Both the position numbers and the translations under genes were made by a program. A model generated the notes under the pieces. That model did no database searches. It worked only from the letters and a program-made list of their open reading frames with translations, and was not told the DNA's origin. A stretch of DNA of 64,000 bases from TH-plancto1 sp043777375 (GTDB taxonomy: Bacteria > Planctomycetota > Planctomycetia > Planctomycetales > Planctomycetaceae): positions 46,305-110,304 of the forward strand of contig JAYWHX010000133.1 of the NCBI GenBank assembly GCA_043777375.1, read 5' to 3'. Each line of letters opens with the position of its first letter. Position 1 is the stretch's first letter. Positions 41,563-51,155 of the stretch are shown piece after piece.

Positions 41563-41662
41563 TCTCACACGAAGGCACGGAGGCACGAAGAGGGGATTCG
41601 TATGCATACTCTGGGGATTTCGCGATGGACCTGCCTTGGTGCCTTTGTGCCTTCGTGTGAGA
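41563..41662. repeat. Palindromic interspersed repeat (CACGAAGGCAC type)
   Basis: Arms TCTCACACGAAGGCAC and GTGCCTTCGTGTGAGA enclose further complementary words (GGAGGCACGAAG / TTGGTGCCTTTG). Confidence 0.75.
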
Positions 41663-41798
41663 CATTTCTGCCAGACGGTCCGCTACGGTGTACGTCCTTT
41701 GGAGTCTTTCCCACGGATTGGCATGGCTGCGGAAGTCCCGGTGCAACGCCCTTTGGCTCGCTCCCTCGCCGCCGCGTCGGGCGACTGATTCGGCGAGA

Positions 41799-43154
41799 TC
41801 AGTTCGCGGCCAAGTACCAAATCACGCCGAGCGCCGCACACGCCGACAGCGTCAGGACCATTCCCTTCTTGAAGTAGAAGGTTAATAGAATTGCGAGGGC
41901 GGCGATTACGCAGGCTCCCACGCTGACCGTGGACCAGACCGGAACCTCCAGCTTTAACAGCCCGTAGTGCTTGGATTCGACCTTGGCGAACAACGTATGT
42001 AGCGCGAACCACACCGCCAGATTCAGGACCACTCCGACCACCGCAGCTGTGATTGTCGAGAGGGCCGCTGTCAGTTGGCGATTGCCGCGCAGCCGCTCGA
42101 TGTACGGAGCCCCGAGGAAGATCCAATAGAAGCATGGCACGAACGTCACCCACGTCGTAATCGCCGACCCGAGGATGCCAGCTGCGATGGGAGAGAGCGG
42201 GCCCGGATTGCGATAGGCCCCGAGGAAGGCGACGAACTGCACGACCATGATCAGCGGCCCCGGCGTTGTCTCGGCCATGCCCAGTCCGTCGAGCATCTCC
42301 GGGGCGAGGACCCAGTGGTAGACCTCGACCGCCTGCTGCTGCACATAGGCGAGTAGGGCATAAGCACCGCCGAACGTCACGCAGGCTGCCTTGCTGAAAA
42401 ATAACCCCTGTTGCAAGTAGACCGAGTTCGGTCCCAGCCAATAATAGAGTGCAATGAGCGGCGCAAACCAGAGAGTCAAGCAGACTGCGCTCACCCGCAA
42501 ACTGCGGCCCCATGAGGGAGCCACTGGAGCCAGATGCAGGTCCGAGATATCGCTGGTACTCGAACTGCCTCCATGCCCCTTGAGCACAATGAACTGGTCG
42601 GGAGCCACCCGGCCTCCGATGTATCCGATCATCCCAGCTGCTAGCACAATGATCGGGAACGGCACGCTGAAAAAGAAGATCGAAATGAACGAGGCGGCTG
42701 CGATGCCGTACATCAAATTGTTCTTCAGCACCCGCTTGCCGATTCGCAGCACGGCCTCGAATACGATCGCCAAGACTGCCGGCTTCAACCCAAAAAACAG
42801 AGCCTGCACTGCGACCGTTTGCTGATACTCGGCGTAGATCAGGCTCAGCACCAGGATCGATACCGCCCCCGGCAGAATGAACAGCCCACCCGCGATCAGT
42901 CCGCCACGCAGCCCATGCATCAGCCACCCGATGTAGGTCGCCAGTTGTTGGGCCTCTGGTCCCGGCAGCAGCATGCAGAAGTTGAGAGCGTGGATGAACC
43001 GGTCCTCGCTGATCCATTTCTTCTCGTCGACCAGGATGCGGTGCATGACCGCAATTTGGCCCGCCGGTCCGCCGAAGCTGAGGGCGGCCACCTTGGCCCA
43101 CGTCTTGGTCGCCTCAGAGATTGACGGGAGCTGTGCTGAGGGTGAGTCTGTCAT
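41799..43154 (-). CDS. chrA: Chromate transporter ChrA
   Basis: A 451-residue membrane protein with about ten TM segments in two homologous halves. The N-terminal signature KVAALSFGGPAGQIAVMHRI and LNFCMLLPGPEAQQLATYIG, repeated in the second half as CVTFGGAYALLAYVQQQAVE and GMAETTPGPLIMVVQFVAFL, is typical of the CHR family of chromate/sulfate antiporters. Long, two-domain ChrA is expected to export chromate across the inner membrane. No regulator chrB is adjacent. Confidence 0.92.
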   Translation of the reverse strand: MTDSPSAQLPSISEATKTWAKVAALSFGGPAGQIAVMHRILVDEKKWISEDRFIHALNFCMLLPGPEAQQLATYIGWLMHGLRGGLIAGGLFILPGAVSILVLSLIYAEYQQTVAVQALFFGLKPAVLAIVFEAVLRIGKRVLKNNLMYGIAAASFISIFFFSVPFPIIVLAAGMIGYIGGRVAPDQFIVLKGHGGSSSTSDISDLHLAPVAPSWGRSLRVSAVCLTLWFAPLIALYYWLGPNSVYLQQGLFFSKAACVTFGGAYALLAYVQQQAVEVYHWVLAPEMLDGLGMAETTPGPLIMVVQFVAFLGAYRNPGPLSPIAAGILGSAITTWVTFVPCFYWIFLGAPYIERLRGNRQLTAALSTITAAVVGVVLNLAVWFALHTLFAKVESKHYGLLKLEVPVWSTVSVGACVIAALAILLTFYFKKGMVLTLSACAALGVIWYLAAN

Positions 43155-43453
43155 GTGCGAGGCTAGGGTTGGAGATGTGCGAGTCGAGGGGGAAGTTTGC
43201 GAGAGTCCACGGTTGTCCCCAAGTTCAGCGGCCCAGCCATAGATCAGCCTGCGAGGTGCCGACTCTCAAAGGATTAATACTTTCGCAAGGCTCATGGCAC
43301 TCACTCAAAACAAATGCCTGCACGACTCTTCGGATTGAATGCCAGCCCAAGGGGGTTGCACCCCGTCTGGAGACGCGGCACCTGGGGCCCCGGTCCTTGG
43401 GAGACCGGGATGAGTCGTAGGTTCAAGCCTCACACGACTTGATGCGGACAAGG
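43155..43453. other. Intergenic region, no gene supported
   Basis: About 300 bases between two minus-strand genes. GC-rich short hairpins (for example CCGGTC / GACCGG near 43392) and a segment resembling a tRNA T-arm at about 43420 are present, but nothing that folds as a complete tRNA. Confidence 0.5.
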
Positions 43454-44551
43454 TCACTGGGCGACGTTCACGTAGACCTTCAACTGGGCCGGATCATCGA
43501 GCAGGTCCATGATCTGTTGTGGGTTGCTGAATCCATCCACGGGAGTGGTCAGGATGCGCGAGGTGACGCCAGGGAACATGACTTCGCCGAGGGCGAGGTC
43601 GGCCAGGCCCTGGGCAAAGTGATGCCGGTTGCCGTTCACCGATCCGACCAGCAACTTGTTCCCCAAGACCCATTCGAGGTTGATCGCGTCCGAGGGGACT
43701 TCCGTGGTCTTCTGGCCACCGGTGACGCTGGTCCAGACGAGGGCTCCGTTGATGTTCAGGATGCGCATCGAGTCGAAGGCCACAGCGCTCGATCCGGTGG
43801 CCTCAATGATCAGATCTGGCTTGCCGACCTGCTTCACGAGGTCATCGAGCGAGGTCTCTTTCGTACTGATATAAGTCGACCCGTAGGCTTTGACGATCTC
43901 CTCTTTCAGCCCCGGATGCGGCGTGCGGGCCACCGTATACACCTGCAACCCGCGCAGCCGCAGCATGAGAGTGGTCAGCAATCCGATCTGGCCAGCTCCC
44001 ATCACAAAGGCCAGCTTTGGTTCCCAAACCTGCAACCGCTTCTGGGCCAGATACGCCTGCTCGATGGCTTTGGCGCACACGCTCGCGGGTTCGGATAACA
44101 CGCCCAGGTGCTTTAGGCCTGGCGGGACTTTGACTACGAATTCGGCGTCATCGACCCACTTCTCTGTCATGAAACCGTGACGCAGGTTGATCCCGCGCTC
44201 GTAGTACTCTTCATGACCCGTAATGTCATTACGTCCGATCAGGTCGAAGAGCGTCGGCCCCGGTCGACGGACGGTGCAGGTGCAGTAGTCACCGACCTTC
44301 ACATGCGTGACAGCTGGGCCGATGGCCTCGACGACCCCGAAGACCTCGTGGCCCATCACAAGGAAATTGTACCCCTCGGGAGCGCGGCCGTAGAGCGCCT
44401 CGTTGATTTCCCAGTCGGTCGCGTCGACGCCCACTTGCAGCGTACGCACCATGACTCCACGTCCGCCGGGAATACTCTCCAGCTGAGGTTCGGGAAGTTC
44501 GGCGATGTGAGCGGAATGTTTGATTCCGGGGCGGACTGCTAGCGCGCGCAT
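43454..44551 (-). CDS. Zinc-dependent medium-chain dehydrogenase, glucose-1-dehydrogenase-like
   Basis: A 365-residue MDR-superfamily enzyme. VGVDATDWEINEALYG and FLVMGHEVFGVVEAIG form the catalytic domain (GHE motif), FVMGAGQIGLLTTLMLRLRG is the NAD(P)-binding Rossmann motif (GxGxxG variant), and PDLIIEATGSSAVAFDSMRI and NKLLVGSVNGNRHHFAQGLA match the C-terminal domain of archaeal-type glucose dehydrogenases (Glu_dehyd_C). It would oxidise a sugar to its lactone with NAD(P). A structural-zinc Cys cluster is not evident. Confidence 0.85.
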   Translation of the reverse strand: MRALAVRPGIKHSAHIAELPEPQLESIPGGRGVMVRTLQVGVDATDWEINEALYGRAPEGYNFLVMGHEVFGVVEAIGPAVTHVKVGDYCTCTVRRPGPTLFDLIGRNDITGHEEYYERGINLRHGFMTEKWVDDAEFVVKVPPGLKHLGVLSEPASVCAKAIEQAYLAQKRLQVWEPKLAFVMGAGQIGLLTTLMLRLRGLQVYTVARTPHPGLKEEIVKAYGSTYISTKETSLDDLVKQVGKPDLIIEATGSSAVAFDSMRILNINGALVWTSVTGGQKTTEVPSDAINLEWVLGNKLLVGSVNGNRHHFAQGLADLALGEVMFPGVTSRILTTPVDGFSNPQQIMDLLDDPAQLKVYVNVAQ

Positions 44552-44758
44552 GACGCGATCCAGGCGAAGAGGAATGAGGTGGGGTGAGCCGGAAAATGCC
44601 CGGACTCAAGATTTGCAAGTCTAGGGCAGAGAAACAGTAAGAGCCAGTGGAGCCGTGCTGTTTCACGTCTTTACTGTCAGGAAGCGAGTACAATACGGTG
44701 CGGTTTGGAATCAGCCCGCCCGCTTCGTATACTCAGATAATTCGTTCATGGGGATTGG

Positions 44759-46555
44759 TTGCGTGTGTTTTTCGATTCCGTTCGCAGGGAGATTCCGTTG
44801 CTGGCAGGCCCACTCCTCACGCGCGAAGCAATCACCGCTCCGCGACACCCCAAACTATTCCTCATTCGAGCCGGATATCTGGCGGCGTTTGTCGTATTGA
44901 TGTACACCGCTGGGCAGGCAACCTTTGAGCGGCGTCCTGTCCAGACACTCGGCGACTCGGCGGCGTTTGGTCGGTTTTTGTTCGATCTGTTTGCGATGGT
45001 CCAGCTCACTCTGGCTGCTGCAGCGGCGTTGCTGTTCAGTTCGAGCGTGGTTTCGCAGGAGAAGGACAAGCGGACCCTCGTGCTGCTCTTGATGACCGAT
45101 CTGACGAACTTTGAACTCGTGGCGGGGAAACTGGCTGCGAGTTTGCTGCTGGTGGTGATGCTGATTGGCGTTTCACTGCCCGTGTTTGCACTGCTGGCGA
45201 TCCTGGGAGGGATCTCAGCTGCGCAGGTCTTCTGGGCCGAGGCACTCTGTCTTTCGACGGCGGCTCTGGTGGGCAGTTGGTCGACGCTGGTGGCCTATTG
45301 GCGAGACAAGACGTTTCAGACGCTGGCGATTTGCGTGATTGGCGGACTGTTGTTCGTCGGCGTGGTGGAAGGTATTTCGGCAATCGGCGGCTCGTCACTG
45401 GCGGGACTGGCAGAGACATTGAATCCTTATCGCGCGATGGCCAACGTACTCGATCCGCTGGGCAGTCAACCGCTGATGGTCAGTCCGGTGCCGACCGCGT
45501 TGTGGCCCGTGCTGGTGAGTTGCTCATTGGCGTCCGTGCTGGGGTTGGTGACGATGGTGATGGTACGCGTTTGGAACCCGTCGCGTTTCGCCTTCGATCA
45601 AATGGCTGAGCCGACTGCCGAGGAACGTGCTGCAGCTGTGGCGTTAGACCTGGCACCCGCCACGAATGCGAAGCGGGAGAATCGAGAAATCTGGAATCTG
45701 CCGGTGCTGTGGCGGGAAGTCTGCACACGGGCGTATGGCCGCAAGATGATCTTTGTGAAGCTGGCCTACTTTGTGTTGGCTGCGTTCATCGTGTTCAATT
45801 TATCGCAATCGTATGACAGCCAACAGATTATCCTAGGGATGATGTCGCCTGTTGGGTTTGCCTTTGCTTCGCTGAGTCTGGTGAGTTTGATTCTCGTGAA
45901 TGCCCAGGCGGTGACCTCGCTGACTTCGGAGCGGGACGCACAGACTCTGGAGCTGTTACTAGTCACGAATGTGACGGCCAAAGAATTCGTGTTTGGTAAG
46001 CTCGGCGGCATCTTCTTCAATGCGAAGGAAGTGATTCTCGTCCCGATGTTTCTGCTGATTGCACTCGCCATGCGAGGGGAATTCTCACTGGAAAGTACCC
46101 TGTATGTACTGGTCGGGTATCTCGTCCTGGTCGCGTTCTCCGCGATGGTGGGCTTGCATGCAGGACTCAGCTACGGCCAGTCGAGAGCGGCAATTGGGAA
46201 CAGCTTGGGCACGGTGTTCTTTTTGTTTGTCGGGATCTTTGTGTGCATGATGCTGATCGTTGAAGCCCGGTCGTCGTTTGCTCTACAGCTGACGCCGTTT
46301 CTCGTCTTCATTCTGGGTGGTAGTTTGGGTTTGTGGGCATCGCTGAGTCACAAGAATCCTTCGCCCGCCTTGATGATGGCGTCGGCGCTGTTACCGTTCC
46401 TGACCTTCTACGCCATCACGGGATATCTGCTGGGTGGGACACTGGGAGTGTCCTTGTCAGTGGTCGCTGCCTACGGCTTCACGACACTGGCGATGCTGGT
46501 CCCGGCGGTGAGTGCGTTTGACGTCGCGATCGGGCGGAGTTCGGCGGATAAGTAA
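44759..46555 (+). CDS. ABC-2 type membrane permease
   Basis: A 598-residue protein with about 12 TM segments arranged as two ABC-2-like halves; each has the typical amphipathic entry helix (SSSVVSQEKDKRTLVLLLMT and TSLTSERDAQTLELLLVTNV) followed by a membrane domain (FELVAGKLAASLLLVVMLIG; EFVFGKLGGIFFNAKEVILV). The paired repeats show an internal duplication. TTG at 44759 or GTG at 44765 is the start. No ATPase subunit lies next door, so the partner is elsewhere. Confidence 0.8.
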   Translation: MRVFFDSVRREIPLLAGPLLTREAITAPRHPKLFLIRAGYLAAFVVLMYTAGQATFERRPVQTLGDSAAFGRFLFDLFAMVQLTLAAAAALLFSSSVVSQEKDKRTLVLLLMTDLTNFELVAGKLAASLLLVVMLIGVSLPVFALLAILGGISAAQVFWAEALCLSTAALVGSWSTLVAYWRDKTFQTLAICVIGGLLFVGVVEGISAIGGSSLAGLAETLNPYRAMANVLDPLGSQPLMVSPVPTALWPVLVSCSLASVLGLVTMVMVRVWNPSRFAFDQMAEPTAEERAAAVALDLAPATNAKRENREIWNLPVLWREVCTRAYGRKMIFVKLAYFVLAAFIVFNLSQSYDSQQIILGMMSPVGFAFASLSLVSLILVNAQAVTSLTSERDAQTLELLLVTNVTAKEFVFGKLGGIFFNAKEVILVPMFLLIALAMRGEFSLESTLYVLVGYLVLVAFSAMVGLHAGLSYGQSRAAIGNSLGTVFFLFVGIFVCMMLIVEARSSFALQLTPFLVFILGGSLGLWASLSHKNPSPALMMASALLPFLTFYAITGYLLGGTLGVSLSVVAAYGFTTLAMLVPAVSAFDVAIGRSSADK

Positions 46556-46559
46556 GGAC

Positions 46560-46675
46560 AGAGGAACTGGGCCGAAACAACTTCTCGATTCGGATTTTGA
46601 ACAAAAGGACGCAAAGAAGCTTGGAGAAGACTCCTTGGCTTCCTTTGCGACCTTCTGTTATTTGTTCTGTTGGAG
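46560..46675. repeat. Palindromic repeat, second copy of the 24652-24793 family
   Basis: Shares GCCGAAACAACTTC, GAACAAAAGGnCGCAAAGAAG and CCTTTGCGACCTTCTGTT with the first copy; the inner arms are complementary while the outer right arm is missing. Confidence 0.6.
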
Positions 46676-46726
46676 TCGGGATGTGATTGTGTCATCAGGC
46701 ACGGAGTCGGCAAACAGGAGGCTAGG

Positions 46727-47770
46727 TTGCGACTCTTTGTATCGGAGTACATCTGCGGCGGCGGCTGGTCCGGGGGCGAGCGGCCCGCGAGTCTGGTGCG
46801 AGAAGGGGCGGCCATGTTGCGGGCCGTCGTGCGAGATTTGCTGCGAATTCCATCGTTGCACATCGCCACGACGTGGGACCAGCGTTTGGATTCGATACTG
46901 GGTGTAGACTCCACTTCGTTGGAAGTCGTATTGGTCTCTGGTCCCGAAGGGGAGCGAGAGACCTTTGCTCGACTCTGCCGCGAGACGGATGCGGCTTATG
47001 TGATCGCACCAGAACTCGATGACGAGCTTTCGACACGCTGCCGAATTGCTCACTCACAGAGTCCCAGCTGTCGGAATTGCAGTCAGGAGGCGATTGATCT
47101 GTGTGGCGACAAGTGGGCGTTGTATCAACACTTTCAGCGGCACGGCATTCCGACCATTCCGACACAACTCGCAATTCACTCAGAGCAAGTTCAATCACAA
47201 GACTGGCCTCGCGTACTCAAGTTGCGGATGGGAGCCGGATCGCAAGCGATGCAGCTGGTGTCCTCACCGACAGAGTGGGACTCTGCAGTGAACCATTACG
47301 ACTCGACGAGCCGGGCAACAGAAGCGATTGCTCAGCCGTGGGTCCGAGGAGTCGCCCTCTCGGTGGGAGTCATTGTCGATCGCGGGGGGAAGGTCCATCT
47401 GCTGCCAGTCGCCGATCAACATATCGATCCCCAGCGAGGGTTTCTGTATCTCGGCGGGCGAATTCCATCAGCAGAGTGGGATCGTCCGCTCGACACTTTG
47501 CTGCAAGAGATGCTCTCGACGATTCCAGGACTCGTGGGATATTTCGGTGTCGATCTGCTGATCCCTGAGGCGGGAAGCCGATTCCACGGCACACCGCTCA
47601 TCATCGAGATCAACCCGCGTCTGACGACCAGTTACGTGGGCTACCAAAAGTTGTGCCGAGACAATCTGGCGGCGTTGTGGCTGGGTGATGAGCCTGTTCA
47701 GCACACACTCCAGTGGGAGCCGGGCGGCGTGGAGTTCAACTCAGCGGGGGAGTGTCGCACATGTTCTTGA
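46727..47770 (+). CDS. ATP-grasp ligase of the methanofuran / H4MPT-linked C1 pathway
   Basis: A 347-residue protein. AGGAGG ending 5 bases before TTG at 46727 fixes the start (MRLFVSEYICGGGWSGGERP). The ATP-grasp fold shows CGDKWALYQHFQRHGIPTIP, VLKLRMGAGSQAM (ATP-binding Lys loop) and the metal-binding IEINPRLTTSYVGY. Family relatives include tyramine-glutamate ligase (MfnD) and the Orf17-type proteins of methylotrophs. It overlaps the next gene by 10 bases, and that gene is a second methanofuran-type enzyme, which supports a role in C1-carrier synthesis. Confidence 0.8.
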   Translation: MRLFVSEYICGGGWSGGERPASLVREGAAMLRAVVRDLLRIPSLHIATTWDQRLDSILGVDSTSLEVVLVSGPEGERETFARLCRETDAAYVIAPELDDELSTRCRIAHSQSPSCRNCSQEAIDLCGDKWALYQHFQRHGIPTIPTQLAIHSEQVQSQDWPRVLKLRMGAGSQAMQLVSSPTEWDSAVNHYDSTSRATEAIAQPWVRGVALSVGVIVDRGGKVHLLPVADQHIDPQRGFLYLGGRIPSAEWDRPLDTLLQEMLSTIPGLVGYFGVDLLIPEAGSRFHGTPLIIEINPRLTTSYVGYQKLCRDNLAALWLGDEPVQHTLQWEPGGVEFNSAGECRTCS

Positions 47771-48777
47771 TTGGACTCGATATTGGCGGCGCGAATATCA
47801 AGGCGTCGGATGGGAATCATCGTACGATCGAAAGGCCGTTCCCGATGTGGAAGAATCCCGACGGGCTGGCGCAGGCATTGAGTTCGATCGGGTCTGCGCT
47901 GGTCGAAGATCCCGACACCATCGCTGTCACCATGACGGGGGAGCTAGCCGATTGCTTCCGCACCAAGGCCGAGGGGGTCGACCGCATCTTGAGATCTGTC
48001 GAGCGAGCTTTCCCTCGTGCAAACCTGCTCGTCTGGCAGACCGGTGCTGAGTTCTTCACTGAGGAGGAAGCCCGTGACATCCCCATTCTTGTTGCTGCTG
48101 CGAACTGGCATGCGCTGGCGACGTGGGCGGGTCGAGCGTGTCCTGTGGGGGTCGCGATCTTGATCGATATTGGGTCAACGACCACCGACATTATTCCGCT
48201 GTGTGATGGCATGCCGGTGGCTGAGGGAGGCACCGACCCGGATCGGCTGTTGAGCGGAGAGCTAGTCTACACGGGCGTGCGGCGAACTCCGCTGTGCGCG
48301 TTGGCTCCCCAGATCGAGTTTCGTGGACAGCCTGTGGGCGTGGCAGCTGAGCTGTTCGCGACGACTCGTGATGTGCATCTCTGGTTGGGGGCGATCCCCG
48401 AGTCCATCGACGATTGTGATACGGCCAATGGTCGCCCGGCCACTCGCGAGTTCGCCCGTGACCGGCTTGTGCGGATGCTGTGCGCGGATTCGGACGAAAT
48501 CTGTGAGCCGGAAACCGATGATTTGGCCCGGCAGTGGGCGGCGCTGCAGCGTGGTCAGATTCAACAGGCCGTCGAGCGGGTACTGGCTCGTCAGAGTGGT
48601 CCGGTCCAGATGGTGCTGCTCTCGGGCGAGGGGGAATTCATTGCCCGGCAAGTGCTGGGCGAGATCCCCGAACTGACGGGCGTCGAGACGCTTTCGCTGG
48701 CCAAGATCCTCGGTCCGGAGCATTCGGTCGGGGCGTGTGCCTATGCCGTTGCAAGGCTGGCTGCCGAGAGGCCGTGA
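47761..48777 (+). CDS. mfnF: H4MPT-linked C1-transfer pathway protein (MfnF-like hydantoinase/oxoprolinase-fold kinase)
   Basis: A 338-residue actin/hexokinase-fold protein. MFLIGLDIGGANIKASDGNH is the phosphate-binding start, ILIDIGSTTTDIIPLCDG is the second ATP loop, and LLSGEGEFIARQVLG the adenosine site, matching the TIGR03123 family (H4MPT-linked C1 transfer pathway protein, the methanofuran enzyme MfnF in methanogens). In planctomycetes this pathway oxidises formaldehyde. The start at 47761 is the codon that aligns with the family; coupling to the ATP-grasp gene is direct. Confidence 0.85.
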   Translation: MFLIGLDIGGANIKASDGNHRTIERPFPMWKNPDGLAQALSSIGSALVEDPDTIAVTMTGELADCFRTKAEGVDRILRSVERAFPRANLLVWQTGAEFFTEEEARDIPILVAAANWHALATWAGRACPVGVAILIDIGSTTTDIIPLCDGMPVAEGGTDPDRLLSGELVYTGVRRTPLCALAPQIEFRGQPVGVAAELFATTRDVHLWLGAIPESIDDCDTANGRPATREFARDRLVRMLCADSDEICEPETDDLARQWAALQRGQIQQAVERVLARQSGPVQMVLLSGEGEFIARQVLGEIPELTGVETLSLAKILGPEHSVGACAYAVARLAAERP

Positions 48778-48790
48778 CGTGAAGTCGCCT

Positions 48791-48872
48791 GGGAGGGCGA
48801 AGCTCCTGCTGAGCCGCGAGCCCAGGATGACGTTGTCTCTCACGCGCGGCTCGGCAGGAGCCTGGCCCTCCC
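48791..48872. repeat. Palindromic intergenic repeat (GGGAGGGCGAAGCTCCTGC type)
   Basis: Arms of 28 bases at 48791-48818 and 48845-48872 with a few mismatches. A short GGCACGT / ACGTGCC hairpin follows at 48896-48914. Confidence 0.75.
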
Positions 48873-48967
48873 TCGCGAAGACACTCGCCATTCCTGGCAC
48901 GTAGGAAACGTGCCCCACGGAGAGGGGTGTCCTGCGAAATGAGCGTTCATCTCGCTATGATAGATCT

Positions 48968-49846
48968 ATGTCTCATCGCACGATCATCGACGGTTACAAC
49001 CTCATGCACGCCGCGGGCATGGTACGCGGCAAGCTGATCGGTAAGCAGCTGGAGGGCGCTCGGCTGAGGTTGATGAAACGTCTGGCGTACCAGATGACGA
49101 AGGACGACCGTGCGGCAACAACGGTGGTATTTGATGCCAAGTCGATGCTGGTGGTCTCGTCGCGGGAGGAGCTGATTGAAGGGATGCGGGTTCTGTATCC
49201 CGAGCCGGGTCACGAGGCGGATGAGTTAATCGAGCAGCTGATTACTCAAGACCCCCAGCCGCGCCGATTGCGGATCGTGTCGAGTGATCGACGATTGCAT
49301 CGGGCCGCGCGAGAACGAATGGCAATTGCCATCAACAGCGAACGCTTTCTGGATGAACTGGATGAACGGCGAGCCGCTCCCGCCGAGGGGGCTGCCACGA
49401 CAGTCAGTCGCCCCACTGTGCCCCTCCCGAAAGAGACCCGCAAGGCAAGTGGGGCGGATTCGCCGATTCCCACTGGGGATGTCGATTATTGGATGAAGGA
49501 ATTCGGGGAGATCGAGGTTCCGGACGATACGGAGATGACATCCGCATTAGAGCAAAGCCTCGTGGCCGATCTTCCGCCGGACAAAGTCGTTCCGCAGGCG
49601 ACGAAGCCCGCTTCGCATTCGCAAGTTCCCAGGACGACGACCGCCAAGCAGAATCTAATTGTTCCACTGGCGTCCCGTCCCGAGATCGCGACGTTGCCCG
49701 CACGTGGGAAAGGTCCTCCTGGGCAAGTCGTGCATGAGCCGGAACTGCTCCGCAATCAGCCCGGCCCCAAGATGGAGGATGCCGATTTGGAGTTCTGGAA
49801 GGATGCGCTGCAGCAGGTGCTGGACGAGGAACGCGGAAAGGCGTGA
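48968..49846 (+). CDS. NYN-domain (YacP/Rae1-like) ribonuclease-type protein
   Basis: A 292-residue protein. TIIDGYNLMHAAGMVRGKLI, TTVVFDAKSMLV, HEADELIEQLI and LRIVSSDRRLHRAARERM follow the NYN/PIN-like YacP family, with acidic residues (D8, D109-type E/D pair, D in SSDR) positioned as the metal site of these nucleases. The C-terminal 150 residues are Pro-rich and disordered and end with a helix (LEFWKDALQQVLDEER). In Bacillus the homologue Rae1 cleaves mRNA on the ribosome; the role here is inferred from family. Confidence 0.85.
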   Translation: MSHRTIIDGYNLMHAAGMVRGKLIGKQLEGARLRLMKRLAYQMTKDDRAATTVVFDAKSMLVVSSREELIEGMRVLYPEPGHEADELIEQLITQDPQPRRLRIVSSDRRLHRAARERMAIAINSERFLDELDERRAAPAEGAATTVSRPTVPLPKETRKASGADSPIPTGDVDYWMKEFGEIEVPDDTEMTSALEQSLVADLPPDKVVPQATKPASHSQVPRTTTAKQNLIVPLASRPEIATLPARGKGPPGQVVHEPELLRNQPGPKMEDADLEFWKDALQQVLDEERGKA

Positions 49847-49885
49847 TGAGTGTGCATCCCAAACATCTGTGAAGCTCGTTCTGCT

Positions 49886-49988
49886 CCCTCTCCCCACAAT
49901 CGACGGAACTGTCAAGGGAATCGTGGCCGTGGGGAGAGGGCCGGGGTGAGGGGCGATATTTCCCCCTCACCCCAACCCTCTCCCCCGC
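49886..49988. repeat. Nested palindromes (CCCTCTCCCC / GGGGAGAGGG and GGGTGAGGGG / CCCCTCACCC)
   Basis: Two stacked inverted repeats, typical of repeated intergenic elements in planctomycetes, in a 250-base gap with no gene. Confidence 0.65.
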
Positions 49989-50185
49989 CAGACAGTCCTT
50001 TCCTGCGAATTCACCAACACTGCGGGGGCGAGGGAGTAGGACTCGGAGGCTCACCGACGTTTGTGACGCACACACAGTCTTGATCTCCGCCCTCTGTGAT
50101 GGGCGACCCGTCGTCAGTTTCTCGCTACCATGAAGCCCACGCGTCCGCACTCGCAGGGCGTTTCGATGGCAAACAGGCGGATCGC

Positions 50186-51016
50186 ATGACGACGGGGCGG
50201 GCACTTCAGCAGATTCTTCGCAGCTGGCATTCAGCGGGGTTGAGTCATTTGCAGCGTGTGGCCCCTCTGGAGATCATTCCAGCGGACGTAGTTCCCACGG
50301 AAGGAACGGCTGTGTCCCCCATCGTTGCCACTTCGCCGCCCCCTATGATTGAGGACGACCAGACTTCTATGGCTCGCAAGTCCAGTTCAGCTGTTCGTCC
50401 CGAATTGCCGGTGATTGCCGTTGCTCCCGAGATCGCCCAGAAGGGGAGTCGTGACAGCAGGCTCTCGGCACTCGCGGCTCGGGTTGCGAAATGCACTCGG
50501 TGTCAGGAGTTGGCGACAACTCGCCAGCAGACAGTCTTCGGCGTGGGGAATCCGAAAGCCCGAGTGATGTTCATTGGCGAGGCTCCCGGTGCGGACGAGG
50601 ATGAACAGGGCGAGCCTTTCGTCGGTCGTGCGGGACAGCTGTTGACCAAGATCATTGGGGCCTGTGGCTGGACGCGCGAGGAGTTGTACATCTGCAATAT
50701 CCTGCGTTGTCGTCCACCTGGGAACCGTCCTCCTGCACCGGAAGAGGCGAACCACTGCCGCGAGTACCTCGATGGGCAGATCGCGATTGTCGATCCCGAG
50801 TACATTGTCTGCTGGGGATCGACCGCCGCTCAGAATCTGCTGGGCAGTGAGGAGACGATCGGCAAGCTGCGTGGACAGTTCTTCTCACACGGTCGGGCGA
50901 AGGTGCTGTGTACCTATCACCCGTCGTACCTGCTGCGGAATCCCGAGGCGAAGAAGCCGGTGTGGGAAGATATGAAAATCTTGATGGCCGACATGGGGCA
51001 CACGCCTCCGGCTTAG
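50186..51016 (+). CDS. Uracil-DNA glycosylase, family 4/5 (4Fe-4S)
   Basis: A 276-residue protein from ATG at 50186 (an upstream in-frame ATG at 50099 encodes 29 unlikely residues). AKCTRCQELATTRQQTVFGV supplies two cluster cysteines, GEAPGADEDEQGEPFVGRAG is the catalytic motif A of type 4/5 enzymes, ICNILRCRPPGNRPP and VCWGSTAAQNLLG carry further cluster ligands, and CTYHPSYLLRNP is motif B. The first 80 residues are a disordered Pro/Ser-rich linker with an N-terminal helix. It removes uracil from DNA in base-excision repair. Confidence 0.9.
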   Translation: MTTGRALQQILRSWHSAGLSHLQRVAPLEIIPADVVPTEGTAVSPIVATSPPPMIEDDQTSMARKSSSAVRPELPVIAVAPEIAQKGSRDSRLSALAARVAKCTRCQELATTRQQTVFGVGNPKARVMFIGEAPGADEDEQGEPFVGRAGQLLTKIIGACGWTREELYICNILRCRPPGNRPPAPEEANHCREYLDGQIAIVDPEYIVCWGSTAAQNLLGSEETIGKLRGQFFSHGRAKVLCTYHPSYLLRNPEAKKPVWEDMKILMADMGHTPPA

Positions 51017-51065
51017 TCAGGGTTCGTTCACCGGAAAGCCCAACGCTGAAATGCCGCAGTGGTTT

Positions 51066-51135
<70 letters not shown>

Positions 51136-51155
51136 GATCTTCCCGCGAGACACGC

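Noticed and set aside
41683..43101. 472-codon minus-strand frame overlapping chrA
   Set aside because: ChrA motifs occupy the other frame; this one is rich in Arg and Gly as expected of a shadow frame.
43330..43440. GTTCAAGCCTCAC with ACGACTT, like the 3' half of a tRNA
   Set aside because: No matching acceptor, D-arm or anticodon arm precedes it and the T-stem has a mismatch.
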